Shown here: piece by piece, positions 30,739 to 39,699 of the stretch
Position numbering within the stretch: position 1 is the first letter of the stretch
How the letters are laid out: the number at the start of each line of letters is the position of its first letter
Assembly: GCF_000808015.1 (NCBI RefSeq)
Contig: NZ_JWHR01000112.1
Location: 62,001 to 126,000, forward strand
Direction: 5' to 3'
Source: Terrisporobacter othiniensis
GTDB taxonomy: Bacteria > Bacillota > Clostridia > Peptostreptococcales > Peptostreptococcaceae
Length of the DNA stretch: 64,000 nt
Notes under the pieces: generated by a model
What the model was told of the DNA's origin: nothing
Databases searched by the model: none
What the model saw: the letters and a program-made list of their open reading frames with translations, nothing else
Translations under genes and position numbers: made by a program

Positions 30739-32613
30739 TCATTTCTCAGCTAATAATTTTTCTAATTCATTTACTAATTCATCAAACTTGTCTATTGTCT
30801 TTTTAATAGGTTTTTGACTATTTAAATCAACATTATTAGATTTTAACAGATTTAAAGGATAATCTGAACCACCTTTTTTAAGGAAATTCAGGTAATTATC
30901 TGGACCATTTTTTAATATGTCTTGAGCACAAGTAACTGCGCTACAACACCCTGTAGCATATTTATATACATAAAAACTATTATAAAAATGCGGTATCCTA
31001 GCCCATCCTACCATAGATAATGGATCAACTTCAAAGTCATCACCATAATATTTTTTAAGCAACATAGACCATTTATCATTTAATACTAATGCATTTAGTT
31101 GCTTATTATTTTCTGCTGCTTCATGTATATAATCTTCAAATTCAGCATACATAGTTTGAGTATATAGCGTATTTTTTATAAAATCTAAATACATGCTAAT
31201 ATAATAAGCTTTTTCTTTATTATTTGTTGCATTTTTAATTAAATTTTCATAAAGTAAAACTTCATTTGTTGTTGATGCAACTTCATGAGTAAAAATAGAT
31301 GGAGAAGAATTATAAAAGTTTTGATTTTTAGTGCTTAAATATTCATAGGATGCATGACCAAGTTCATGTATTAATGTCGATACACCTCCTATAGAGCTAT
31401 TGTAGTTAAGCAGTACATATGGATGATTATCATATACAGATAAACAGTATCCTCCACTAACTTTATTTTCTTTTGAATATACATCTATCCATCTTTCATT
31501 AAATGCTTTGTATATTATACTTCCATATGCATCACCTAAAGGTGCTAAAGCAGAATATACCATACCTTGTGCTTTGTCATAGGATACAACTTCTTCACAT
31601 TCACTAACAATAGGTACAAACATATCGTAGTAATATACTTTATCTAAATTTAAAACTTTTTTTCTAAGACTAATATACTTGTGTAAACTATCCGTATTAT
31701 TGCTTACAGTCTTTATTAATCCTTTATAAACTTTTTCATCTATATTATCTGAGTCTAAATACATTTGTAAAGATGAATCATAATTTCTTACTGATGAATA
31801 AAAAACATTTTTATTAACCTGCCCACTTAATAAGCCTGCCAGAGTATTTATATTATCGTTATATGGTATAAATTCATTTTTATAAGCTTCCACTCTTTTT
31901 TCTCTGCTATAGTCTTGTATAGCATTCTCATATTCTGCAGGAGTTATATCAGACTTCTTGTCCATATTTCTAAATAAATCATAAACATTGCTAGGCAATC
32001 CATTTATAGATGACATGTTTGATAATATAGTCTCGCTCTTATCATCTAAATAATGTTTTTTATTTCTTCGAATATCTTTTATATACATTCCGTACTTGTT
32101 ATTAATTTTTTTATCTGATAAGTATTTATTGCAATCTTTATCTGATAATTTAAGTATTTCTAACTCAAGCTGAGATGTAATATTCATATACCTAGAATAA
32201 GATTTTTTTATTTCTTCTGTCATGTTTAGATATTCATATGAACTCTTATTTAAATCTTTTTTTAACTTAGCATAAGCTGATAGAGAATTTAACTTTATAT
32301 CAAGTTTTTCCTTTATTCCCATGCCTAAATATAAATGTGTTTTAGACTTTGTTAATTTTCCTATGTAATTTTCCAGCTCATTCATATCTTTATTAAATTT
32401 TTTTAAATCTTTTATCCATGCATCATCATTTTTATATAAGGTATATAAATTCCAACAATATTTACTATAATCAATTTCTTTTTTAGGCTTCTCTTCATCT
32501 TTTTCATTTTGTGCAAAAGCTGTAGAGTAAGTACTGTAAATATCTTGTCTTGTAGTATAAATCCCAAATAGTAATAAAAAAACAATTAATAATTTTAATA
32601 ACTTTCTGCCCAT
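30739..32613 (-). CDS. Secreted M3-family (oligoendopeptidase F-like) metallopeptidase
   Basis: Zinc peptidase of about 624 residues. An N-terminal signal peptide (KLLKLLIVFLLLFGIY, with a likely cut after STAFA) precedes a long helical region and the catalytic HELGH at about 416-420 with the third ligand in HEVASTTNE (Glu about 444). Most M3 peptidases are cytosolic; the signal peptide here points to export. I use the ATG at 32613, set 5 bases after AAAGGGTGG; the frame is open to 32634. Substrate unknown. Stands alone. Confidence 0.88.
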   Translation of the reverse strand: MGRKLLKLLIVFLLLFGIYTTRQDIYSTYSTAFAQNEKDEEKPKKEIDYSKYCWNLYTLYKNDDAWIKDLKKFNKDMNELENYIGKLTKSKTHLYLGMGIKEKLDIKLNSLSAYAKLKKDLNKSSYEYLNMTEEIKKSYSRYMNITSQLELEILKLSDKDCNKYLSDKKINNKYGMYIKDIRRNKKHYLDDKSETILSNMSSINGLPSNVYDLFRNMDKKSDITPAEYENAIQDYSREKRVEAYKNEFIPYNDNINTLAGLLSGQVNKNVFYSSVRNYDSSLQMYLDSDNIDEKVYKGLIKTVSNNTDSLHKYISLRKKVLNLDKVYYYDMFVPIVSECEEVVSYDKAQGMVYSALAPLGDAYGSIIYKAFNERWIDVYSKENKVSGGYCLSVYDNHPYVLLNYNSSIGGVSTLIHELGHASYEYLSTKNQNFYNSSPSIFTHEVASTTNEVLLYENLIKNATNNKEKAYYISMYLDFIKNTLYTQTMYAEFEDYIHEAAENNKQLNALVLNDKWSMLLKKYYGDDFEVDPLSMVGWARIPHFYNSFYVYKYATGCCSAVTCAQDILKNGPDNYLNFLKKGGSDYPLNLLKSNNVDLNSQKPIKKTIDKFDELVNELEKLLAEK

Positions 32614-32703
32614 AAAAAGCCACCCTTTCATCAAGTTACTTAATAATAGGATGGCTTATTTTTTACAAATTATTCAATTTTATATACTGTGTATAACCAT
32701 GAC

Positions 32704-32866
32704 TTATCCACAATGTTATTCACATATCAACACCCTTTCTTTTTCTTATACTTTAGTATTTTCAATGGTTTTATATTTATAAAATTATATCACTTCACCA
32801 TATTCCTCCTATTTATCAACATTTTTTACAATCTTATCAACAAATTTTATACCTTTTTGTTGATAT
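32704..32866. promoter_or_regulatory. Cluster of DnaA-box-like sites
   Basis: Six 9-mers in 163 bases: TTATCCACA (32704), TTATTCACA (32716), ATATCAACA (32724), TTATCAACA (32813 and 32834) and, on the minus strand, ATATCAACA (32858-32866). The first two fit TTATNCACA exactly; the others are close variants. The site lies between the M3 peptidase gene and the 3' end of spoIIE. Confidence 0.55.
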
Positions 32867-32873
32867 TTATATT

Positions 32874-35243
32874 TTAATTGCTTACAACTTTAGTTACCAA
32901 CACAGTCATATCATCATCTACCTCTCCAAGCTGTAATTCTAAAGCTCGGTCTAAAATTTGATTTGCAATTTCCTTTGGATTAGTTGTTGTAAGTTTTTTA
33001 AGGAAGTATATCAACCAATTCTCTCCGAAGTCATTATTCTTACCAGCATCAACAATACCGTCAGAGACCATTATTATAAAATCACCATTCTTTATTTTCA
33101 CATTGTGTCTATCTAAGTTTATTTCAGATAGTATTCCAACTGGTAGTGAAGATGATGAAATTAAATCCACATCCTTATTTTCTCTACTAATATATGTTGA
33201 GCAAGCTCCCATTTTAACAGTTTCCAATCTTCCTTTTTTCAAATCAACTATACCTAAATCCAGCGTTGAAAAAATTTCTTCTGATGATTTAAGTAAAAGC
33301 ATATTATTTATTGTGTTTATGACTATTTCTTTGTCAATTTTAGCTTCCATCATATTTTCCAAGATGTCTATGGTAACAGATGATTCATCGTATGCTTTTT
33401 TACCTTTTCCCATACCATCACTTATTGCCATCATATATTTACCATCGTAAATTTCCATAAATGTATAATTATCTCCACAGAATATATGACCATCCCTAGA
33501 CATGGCTGCTGCTTCTGTGACCACTTTAAATTTCTCAGCTTTTGTAAGGATTGCTTTACAATTTTCTCCTAAACAATGGCACCCGATCTTTTGAATATCT
33601 AAAGTTTCTCCTACAAAGTTAGAAATAACTTTTAATAATTTATCATCACACAAGCAACCATCTCTACAATTTTTCATTTCAATGGTTATTTTAAAATCAT
33701 CGTTTCCTTCTTGAATATAATTAACCTTGTCCACAATAATATTATGTCTTTGTAATTCATCAAAAATTTCTTTTTCTTTATCTAAATTCAACATAATGTC
33801 TTGTTCTAAACTTTTGGATATACATTCTATTGATTTTGATATATCTTTTATTTGTTTTGATATAACTTGTCTACTTTCACTTAATTTCATATTCCAATCA
33901 TAGTCTAGAGCATATAGTTTATAATAATAGTTAGCTACTCTTACAATTAGCTCTGGCTTCATACACTCTTTCCTAAAGCTTTCTGGAATATCTCTTGTAC
34001 TTATCTCACCATCCTCTATTTTTTCAATTATTTCATAGATTAAATTATAAGTGTAATTAAATTTTGATTCCCAACAAATTCGTTGCATACTACAATACTG
34101 ACATTCATCATTATGAATCATATCAATTATAGCGGAGATATCTCTTTGGCCTATTACTTTGTCTCTTTCTCTTACTTTGTCAAAAGTGTTAGCCAACTCA
34201 TTATATACTCTTTGTATATTCATAAGTTTGCTATTTGTTAAATTTTTACTTCTCGTTATATATTCATAAACAGCCTCGTTAGAGTCCACCTTAGTTTTTA
34301 CTAATTTCTCCATCTTATTAAAAAGTGATTTTGGTATTAGAGAAACTATTAAACAACCTATGGCTATATCAATTATTTGTGATAAATTTGAAGTTATTCC
34401 TGAAGTATAGGAATATATTATAATCCAACTTAATAAATATCCTAATATAGAAATATATTTATTTAATTTATTAAATGCCCCTGATACAAGGCCAGCAAAA
34501 GAATATACTCCCATATATAGGGCCGATACTACGTTAGATATCATAAAACCTAAACCAACAATAACTCCACTTGTAGCACCCAGAGTTGAACCTCCAAGTA
34601 TAGATGCTATAAGTATTAACACTGTTGCTAAAACTCCCCTAGCTGAAACACCTAATAAACCTATATTGCCTATTCCTATAATACTAAAGGCAATTAATAG
34701 GCTGAGGGAAACTACCTCCTCGGGACTTATATACATCTTGTTCTTGTTATTAAGTAAGAACTTTGTCCCAAACGAAAATATGTATGCTGAAATAAATGTA
34801 ACTACAAATTCCATAAGAATTATTATAAAATCGTATATGTTTTTATTACCATAGTATGCTGTTTGTCCTAAAGACATTGGAAGCAATATTACTGCTCCTA
34901 GCAAACTAATTTTGGCTACAGAGTCTAATTTTTTAATCTTATTACTAAAAGCTAAAATAATAACTAAACATATACTGTACTTAACAATATATGATATATC
35001 ATTGAAAGATAGTAGTGTGCCTACCAAAGTTGATAAAAATACTTGATATTTATACTGATCTAATTTAACAAAAAATAAGAAGAATGCTATTCCAAAGGGT
35101 GCTACCCCATCCACAATGGTGAACCGACTAAGAAAAAATCCCAGCAACATAAAAATTGCCGTCTTTGTGTTTATATATTTATTTATTTTTATTTTATTTA
35201 AATTAAAGCCTCTACTTTTTACAGCAACTCCATCTCTATCCAT
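32874..35243 (-). CDS. spoIIE: Stage II sporulation protein E (SpoIIE)
   Basis: Membrane phosphatase of 789 residues that dephosphorylates the anti-anti-sigma factor SpoIIAA and so activates sigma-F in the forespore; it also interacts with the division ring. About ten N-terminal membrane helices (roughly 25-310), a middle regulatory region with a cysteine-rich stretch (HNDECQYCSMQRICW and NCRDGCLCDD), and a C-terminal PP2C domain (DGMGKGKKA near residue 605, VSDGIVDAG). AAAGGAGGAG precedes the ATG. It is preceded by a Spo0A-type promoter. Confidence 0.96.
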   Translation of the reverse strand: MDRDGVAVKSRGFNLNKIKINKYINTKTAIFMLLGFFLSRFTIVDGVAPFGIAFFLFFVKLDQYKYQVFLSTLVGTLLSFNDISYIVKYSICLVIILAFSNKIKKLDSVAKISLLGAVILLPMSLGQTAYYGNKNIYDFIIILMEFVVTFISAYIFSFGTKFLLNNKNKMYISPEEVVSLSLLIAFSIIGIGNIGLLGVSARGVLATVLILIASILGGSTLGATSGVIVGLGFMISNVVSALYMGVYSFAGLVSGAFNKLNKYISILGYLLSWIIIYSYTSGITSNLSQIIDIAIGCLIVSLIPKSLFNKMEKLVKTKVDSNEAVYEYITRSKNLTNSKLMNIQRVYNELANTFDKVRERDKVIGQRDISAIIDMIHNDECQYCSMQRICWESKFNYTYNLIYEIIEKIEDGEISTRDIPESFRKECMKPELIVRVANYYYKLYALDYDWNMKLSESRQVISKQIKDISKSIECISKSLEQDIMLNLDKEKEIFDELQRHNIIVDKVNYIQEGNDDFKITIEMKNCRDGCLCDDKLLKVISNFVGETLDIQKIGCHCLGENCKAILTKAEKFKVVTEAAAMSRDGHIFCGDNYTFMEIYDGKYMMAISDGMGKGKKAYDESSVTIDILENMMEAKIDKEIVINTINNMLLLKSSEEIFSTLDLGIVDLKKGRLETVKMGACSTYISRENKDVDLISSSSLPVGILSEINLDRHNVKIKNGDFIIMVSDGIVDAGKNNDFGENWLIYFLKKLTTTNPKEIANQILDRALELQLGEVDDDMTVLVTKVVSN

Positions 35244-35271
35244 AAAAAATCTCCTCCTTTGTTTAACATGA

Positions 35272-35304
35272 ATTATATCAAAGGGGAGAATTATATTTTG
35301 TCAT
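35272..35304 (-). promoter_or_regulatory. Spo0A-type promoter of spoIIE
   Basis: ATGACA (35299-35304) and TATAAT (35272-35277) are 21 bases apart, the unusual spacing described for the B. subtilis Spo0A-activated spoIIE promoter. TTTTGTCATAA on the opposite strand, similar to a 0A box, overlaps the -35 element. Confidence 0.6.
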
Positions 35305-35329
35305 AATTGGTTTTAGTATTCCTAAAAAA

Positions 35330-36256
35330 TTAAGACATATTTTTTGAGTTTTGACACATTAAGCCTTCCAAATTATCGTACTCACTTATCATTATTTTTT
35401 CAATTTCTAACTTTTCCATTACAATATGTAATATTTTTACACCAGCCGTTATAATATCTGCTCGTTTTGGTTGTAGCCCTTTTAAGGCTTTCTTATCATT
35501 TAATGTCATGATTTTTAAATTTTGTAGAATTTTTTCTAAATCTTTTTTTGTGACCACACTATTATGAACTTTTTCCATAGAATATACCTCTAATTGTTGA
35601 TTCATAGCAGAAAGTGAAGTAATTGCTCCCCCAATTCCTACTAATTTGCTTATATTCATTGTTTCAATTTTATTAATAGTCGATGATATAGTATCCTCTA
35701 TAAAGTTTGTCATAGAGCTAAACTCTTCATCACTAATAGGATCTGTTGTAATAAATTTTTCTGTCATTCTAAGAGCTCCTACATTTTCACTCTTGCAAAA
35801 CTTAATACCCTCTTCATTTCCAACAACAAACTCTGTAGAGCCACCTCCAATATCGATTACTAATATATCTTCTTTTTTATCACCTTCTGTGCCTTCTAGT
35901 ACGCCCATAAAGCCTAAATTAGATTCTTCTTCTCCACAAATTATCTTTACATCTATATTTGTTAATTTTTTTGCTTCATTAATAAAGTCTTGTCCATTTT
36001 TACTATCTCTCAAAGCTGATGTTCCCATACAATACACTTTTTCACACTTTTCCTCATTACATTTATCAGAGAACTCTTTAAGAGCCTTTAAATTTCTTTC
36101 TAAAGCTTCATTTGTAATATAACCGTCTTGGTCAACTCCTTGACCTATTCTAGTTGTATTTATGTACTTCTTTCTATTCTCTATTTTATTATCGTTATAA
36201 TCTGCTATTAATAACCTCATTGAGTTTGTACCAATATCAATTGCTCCTATTTTCAT
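35330..36256 (-). CDS. Exopolyphosphatase / pppGpp phosphatase family (Ppx/GppA)
   Basis: Actin-like ATPase-fold phosphatase of 308 residues, the short two-domain form. GAIDIGTNSMRLLIAD at the N terminus is the first phosphate loop and DILVIDIGGGSTEFV the second; GALRMTEKF and GIGGAITSLSAM follow. It acts on polyphosphate or pppGpp; the short form lacks the C-terminal HD-like domain, so which substrate is used is unclear. AAGGAGG precedes the ATG. Between divIC and spoIIE. Confidence 0.9.
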   Translation of the reverse strand: MKIGAIDIGTNSMRLLIADYNDNKIENRKKYINTTRIGQGVDQDGYITNEALERNLKALKEFSDKCNEEKCEKVYCMGTSALRDSKNGQDFINEAKKLTNIDVKIICGEEESNLGFMGVLEGTEGDKKEDILVIDIGGGSTEFVVGNEEGIKFCKSENVGALRMTEKFITTDPISDEEFSSMTNFIEDTISSTINKIETMNISKLVGIGGAITSLSAMNQQLEVYSMEKVHNSVVTKKDLEKILQNLKIMTLNDKKALKGLQPKRADIITAGVKILHIVMEKLEIEKIMISEYDNLEGLMCQNSKNMS

Positions 36257-36402
36257 GTTATTCCTCCTTATTAAAATTCAATCCTGTTCATATTGTCTAC
36301 CATATCTCTTAGTTATAGTTTTTAATAAATCAGTTTGCAAACAATATATTATAAATATTCCTTCAAGTAATAATCTTACTTAAATTAATATTATTATAAA
36401 CT

Positions 36403-36429
36403 AAAAAGAGATAACTTAGTTATCTCTTT
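36403..36429 (-). terminator. Terminator overlapping the end of divIC
   Basis: AAAGAGATAAC / GTTATCTCTTT with a 3-base loop formed by the divIC stop codon, with a T/A-rich tail on the minus strand. Confidence 0.75.
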
Positions 36430-36709
36430 CACTTGAATCTACATATATTATTTCATTTGATTTAATCATACCTAGCTCATTTCTTGCTACTGATTCTAAA
36501 TCATTATCTTTACTTAATTTTTCTAACTTACTTATTTCCTCTTTAGTATTTTCTATCTGGTTGTTTATTTGTGCTATCTGGCCTTTATATTCATTTACTT
36601 TTCTAATCTGAAATATAAATCCAGTGATGATACTAAACACTAAAAAAAATACAAATAAGCCTAAAATCATATACTGCCCCATAAATCTTTTTAACATCTT
36701 TATCTTCAT
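36416..36709 (-). CDS. divIC: Septum formation initiator, DivIC/FtsB family
   Basis: Division protein of 97 residues: short basic N terminus, one membrane helix (about 14-34, ILGLFVFFLVFSIITGFIF) and an extracellular coiled coil (EYKGQIAQINNQIENTKEEI) ending in the conserved LESVARNELGMIKSNEI. It forms a complex with FtsL-like and DivIB-like partners. The ATG overlaps the yabQ stop by 4 bases. Last gene of the rqcP-yabP-yabQ-divIC run. Confidence 0.92.
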   Translation of the reverse strand: MKIKMLKRFMGQYMILGLFVFFLVFSIITGFIFQIRKVNEYKGQIAQINNQIENTKEEISKLEKLSKDNDLESVARNELGMIKSNEIIYVDSSERDN

Positions 36710-37182
36710 GCACCTACACCCTTTTTATTTTTTCTTTTTCTCTTAGTTGATAAAAGTATACTTGGTATATAACAAATAATATCAAATATAAGGTGTATTG
36801 AATAGATAATAATGTAATACAAATTATTTAAAAAACTGACTATGTAGTATATAGTCTTTTTGAATAAGCTTGTTATAAAAGAAATTATTTTATTGAATGC
36901 AATCAAAATATATTTACTTATGGTGTTATAATATAAAATAAAACCTAGAAATAAGGCTACAAAATGATAATATCTTAAGTCAAATCTTTCTAATAAATTA
37001 ATTGTTGTGAAGATTACAGCTGTTATAAGTATCCAAAATATAACATCAAAAACAAAAGATATTTTTTTTACTATTTTAAAATTTGTTCTTAGTGATCTAT
37101 ATAAATCAAATAATAGCCCTATTACTATTCCACCATAAAGAGTTAAATAAAATATATTTATGTCCTCTATAAAAAATCCCAT
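36706..37182 (-). CDS. yabQ: Sporulation membrane protein YabQ
   Basis: The protein has 158 residues with five likely membrane helices and a basic tail (STKRKRKNKK). In B. subtilis YabQ is made in the mother cell under sigma-E and is needed for cortex formation. The order yabP-yabQ-divIC and the one-base overlap with yabP and 4-base overlap with divIC support the call. The N-terminal LTLYGGIVIGLLFDLYR is typical of the family. Confidence 0.9.
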   Translation of the reverse strand: MGFFIEDINIFYLTLYGGIVIGLLFDLYRSLRTNFKIVKKISFVFDVIFWILITAVIFTTINLLERFDLRYYHFVALFLGFILYYNTISKYILIAFNKIISFITSLFKKTIYYIVSFLNNLYYIIIYSIHLIFDIICYIPSILLSTKRKRKNKKGVGA

Positions 37183-37436
37183 TATTTAAATACCTTTTTA
37201 AAGAATTTTTCTTCAGGCTTTTTATCCTTGGCATAATTTATAGAGTTTACAGTGCCTTCCACACTTATTATACTTTCTTCCAAATTAAGCTTATTCATAT
37301 CCAAGCCCTCACCTTCCACAATAAGTCTTCCTGCAGAAGTTAAAAGCTCTACTCTCTTATCATTAAAAGAATATATATGATCTACTCCTGATATAACTAG
37401 ATTAGATCTGTCCTTTAAACTTATACTATGTTCCAT
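37182..37436 (-). CDS. yabP: Sporulation protein YabP
   Basis: Small mother-cell sporulation protein, 84 residues, paired with YabQ. Core HSISLKDRSNLVISGVDHIYS and LLTSAGRLIVEGEGLDMNKLNLEE match the YabP/YqfC beta-rich fold. There are two adjacent ATG codons (37439, 37436) after GGGGGGAT; I prefer the second for spacing. The longer open frame to 37493 is hydrophobic and not part of the family. Its stop overlaps the yabQ start. Confidence 0.9.
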   Translation of the reverse strand: MEHSISLKDRSNLVISGVDHIYSFNDKRVELLTSAGRLIVEGEGLDMNKLNLEESIISVEGTVNSINYAKDKKPEEKFFKKVFK

Positions 37437-37496
37437 CATATCCCCCCAGTATATATAAATTACTCCTAATATAAATATACTGAGGTTATTCAAATA

Positions 37497-37739
37497 TTAT
37501 TCTATTATCTCATACATTTCCTTAGCTTCAGCCTTAAGAACATGTTCTCTTATTTCAGTTATTTTAAATTTCATTATTTTTTCTCCAAAAGTAATTTCTA
37601 ATACATCACCTATGTTTACTTCTGAAGATGATTTTGCTTGTTTCCCATTTATAGTAACTATCCCTTTATCACAAGCTTCCTTTGCCACTGTTCTTCTTTT
37701 TATTATTCTTGATACTTTTAAAAATTTATCTAGTCTCAT
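37497..37739 (-). CDS. rqcP: S4-domain RNA-binding protein RqcP (YabO)
   Basis: The 80-residue protein consists of an S4 domain (MRLDKFLKVSRIIKRRTVAKEA, then GIVTINGKQAK and VNIGDVLEITFG). RqcP works with RqcH in ribosome quality control, stabilising tRNA for alanine tailing of stalled chains. Start with AGGAGG. It is first in the run to yabP, and is preceded by the HU gene's terminator. Confidence 0.93.
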   Translation of the reverse strand: MRLDKFLKVSRIIKRRTVAKEACDKGIVTINGKQAKSSSEVNIGDVLEITFGEKIMKFKITEIREHVLKAEAKEMYEIIE

Positions 37740-37758
37740 AGGGCCTCCTTAATATGCA

Positions 37759-37787
37759 GAAAAAGTGTGGGAAGCCCACACTTTTAT
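37759..37787 (-). terminator. Terminator after the HU gene
   Basis: AAAAGTGTGGG / CCCACACTTTT with loop AAG and a TTTTTCTG tail on the minus strand. Confidence 0.85.
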
Positions 37788-37811
37788 CTATTATTAATCA
37801 CTATTATGTTC

Positions 37812-38096
37812 TTATTTGTTTATAGCTTCTTTTAAAACTTTTCCAGCTTTGAATACTGGAGCTTTAGAAGCTGGTATGTTTATAACTTGTTGTGGGTCTC
37901 TTGGGTTTCTTCCTTGTCTAGCAGCTCTTTCTCTAGTTTCGAAAGTTCCAAATCCTACTAATTGAACTTTATCTCCTTCAACTAGTGCATCTTCAACTGA
38001 AGCCATAAATGCATTTAATGCATCCTCTATTTGTTTTTTAGTTAATTCTAACTCACTTTTTTCTGCCATTTTTGATACTAATTCAGCTTTATTCAT
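37812..38096 (-). CDS. hup: DNA-binding protein HU
   Basis: Nucleoid protein of 94 residues, dimeric. Starts MNKAELVSKMAEKSELELTK; the family signature GFGTFETRERAARQGRNPRDPQ with the DNA-bending Pro in the arm (NPRDP) is complete. AGGAGG precedes the ATG. Own terminator, so expected to be strongly and separately expressed; its place between yabN and rqcP is common in clostridia. Confidence 0.96.
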   Translation of the reverse strand: MNKAELVSKMAEKSELELTKKQIEDALNAFMASVEDALVEGDKVQLVGFGTFETRERAARQGRNPRDPQQVINIPASKAPVFKAGKVLKEAINK

Positions 38097-38176
38097 TATT
38101 TTTACCTCCTAAAATGTGTTAATATAAAACTCTTTTCTTGTAAGTTCTATATACTTATGAAATTTCCTTCTATTAT

Positions 38177-39625
38177 TTATTGAAATTTAGCCTTTTCCCA
38201 TAGTTTATCCATTTCTTCCAATGTCATTTCTTCCAATGTCTTATTCATTAATTTAGCATTATCCTCTATAAATTTAAATCTTTTTATAAATTTTTTACTA
38301 GTTAGGTTTAATGCTTCTTCAGGATCAACTTGCAAAAATCTAGCCAAATTTACTATTGAAAATAATAAATCGCCTAACTCTTCCTTTATGTATTTTATAT
38401 TCCTTGATTTACATTCGTCAAGTAGTTCTTTATATTCTTCTTCAACTTTTTTACAAACATCGCCAATATTGTCCCAATCAAATCCTACTAGGGAAGCTTT
38501 ATGTTGTATTTTTTCTGCTTTAGTTAGAGCCGGCAAAAATTGCGGAATCCTTTGTAACCCCTCAGTCACACTGGTTTCACCTTTTTCCTTCTTTTTCAGT
38601 TCTTCCCATGTTTTATCAAATTTATTCATATCTAGCTCAACATTTTCAAAAACATGCGGATGTCTGTGTATTAACTTGTTACAAATACTACTTGAAACAT
38701 CTCCTAAATTAAAAAATCCTTCTTCTTCTCCTATTTGACAATGGAATATAACTTGTAAAAGTACGTCTCCCAGCTCTTCAATTAATTCATCAATATCATC
38801 ATTATCAACAGCTTGTACTACTTCGTAAGCTTCTTCAATTAGATATTTTTTTAAAGTCTGGTGAGTTTGTTTTGCATCCCATTCACAACCTGATGGACCT
38901 CTAAGTTTTTTCATTATATTTTGCAAGTCATGAACTGTATTATATAATTTTTTATCACTCTTTGGTATGTATAAACTTGTTAAGTAACTAAATAGTTCAG
39001 GTTGTCTATCAAGTTCATATAATTTTACATAAGCCTTACTTTCTAATTCTTTTATTCCTGCACCAACTACTATGCAAACTTCTTGTTCATCATCGTAATG
39101 TTCCATTAATTTTAATTTAACATTTGATGCAATAAAAGGATCATATATTTGCGTTATTATAGTATTTGTATTTATATCTATATAAGACTCTTCTAATTCA
39201 AAAGCATCTAATAATTTAAATCCTTCTGCTGGGTCAACCCCTAAGTAATTGTACATAGCATCTACAAAGCTCATAGAAGGGATTATATCCAATTCTAAGT
39301 TGTTTTGTATACATAAACCTTCTATAATGCTTACAGTCTTCTCTGCCACGCGAGGATGACCTGGTACAGCGTATACTAAGTCTTCACTCTTACCTTTTTC
39401 TACTATAAATTTCGCAATTTCTCCATATACTTCTTCAAAATTCTCTTCTTTTTCATAAAAATAATCTAGAGCAGTATATTGAATTTTTTCTTGTAACTGC
39501 TCTACAGTTGGATGTTTCTTAGTTCTTAAATAAACATTAGAACTAGTACTTAAGGCATCTAATGCACCTTGACTAATCAAAGAATAATCTCCAGGTCCTA
39601 GTCCTACAATAGATATTTTTCCCAT
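38177..39625 (-). CDS. yabN: YabN: tetrapyrrole-methylase-like plus MazG NTP pyrophosphohydrolase
   Basis: Two-domain protein of 482 residues: N-terminal SAM-dependent tetrapyrrole methylase-like domain (GKISIVGLGPGDYSL ... VPGHPRVAEKTV) and C-terminal MazG domain with two repeats (LRGPSGCEWDAKQTHQ; EEAYEVVQAVDNDDIDELIEELGDVLLQ-like metal-binding Glu/Asp motif; a second EEELGDLLF). MazG removes non-canonical NTPs. The ATG at 39625 follows ATAGGAG; the upstream frame to 39664 passes through a hairpin and is not used. Confidence 0.92.
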   Translation of the reverse strand: MGKISIVGLGPGDYSLISQGALDALSTSSNVYLRTKKHPTVEQLQEKIQYTALDYFYEKEENFEEVYGEIAKFIVEKGKSEDLVYAVPGHPRVAEKTVSIIEGLCIQNNLELDIIPSMSFVDAMYNYLGVDPAEGFKLLDAFELEESYIDINTNTIITQIYDPFIASNVKLKLMEHYDDEQEVCIVVGAGIKELESKAYVKLYELDRQPELFSYLTSLYIPKSDKKLYNTVHDLQNIMKKLRGPSGCEWDAKQTHQTLKKYLIEEAYEVVQAVDNDDIDELIEELGDVLLQVIFHCQIGEEEGFFNLGDVSSSICNKLIHRHPHVFENVELDMNKFDKTWEELKKKEKGETSVTEGLQRIPQFLPALTKAEKIQHKASLVGFDWDNIGDVCKKVEEEYKELLDECKSRNIKYIKEELGDLLFSIVNLARFLQVDPEEALNLTSKKFIKRFKFIEDNAKLMNKTLEEMTLEEMDKLWEKAKFQ

Positions 39626-39644
39626 GATTTTTTCTCCTATATAC

Positions 39645-39682
39645 GATGATAAGATTATATACATTAATATAATCTTATCATC
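39645..39682. repeat. Perfect 16-base inverted repeat before yabN
   Basis: Arms GATGATAAGATTATAT / ATATAATCTTATCATC with a 6-base loop. It is between the spoVB stop and the yabN ribosome binding site (about 5 bases away), with no T-run on the minus strand. Confidence 0.85.
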
Positions 39683-39699
39683 TATTTATATACTATCTT

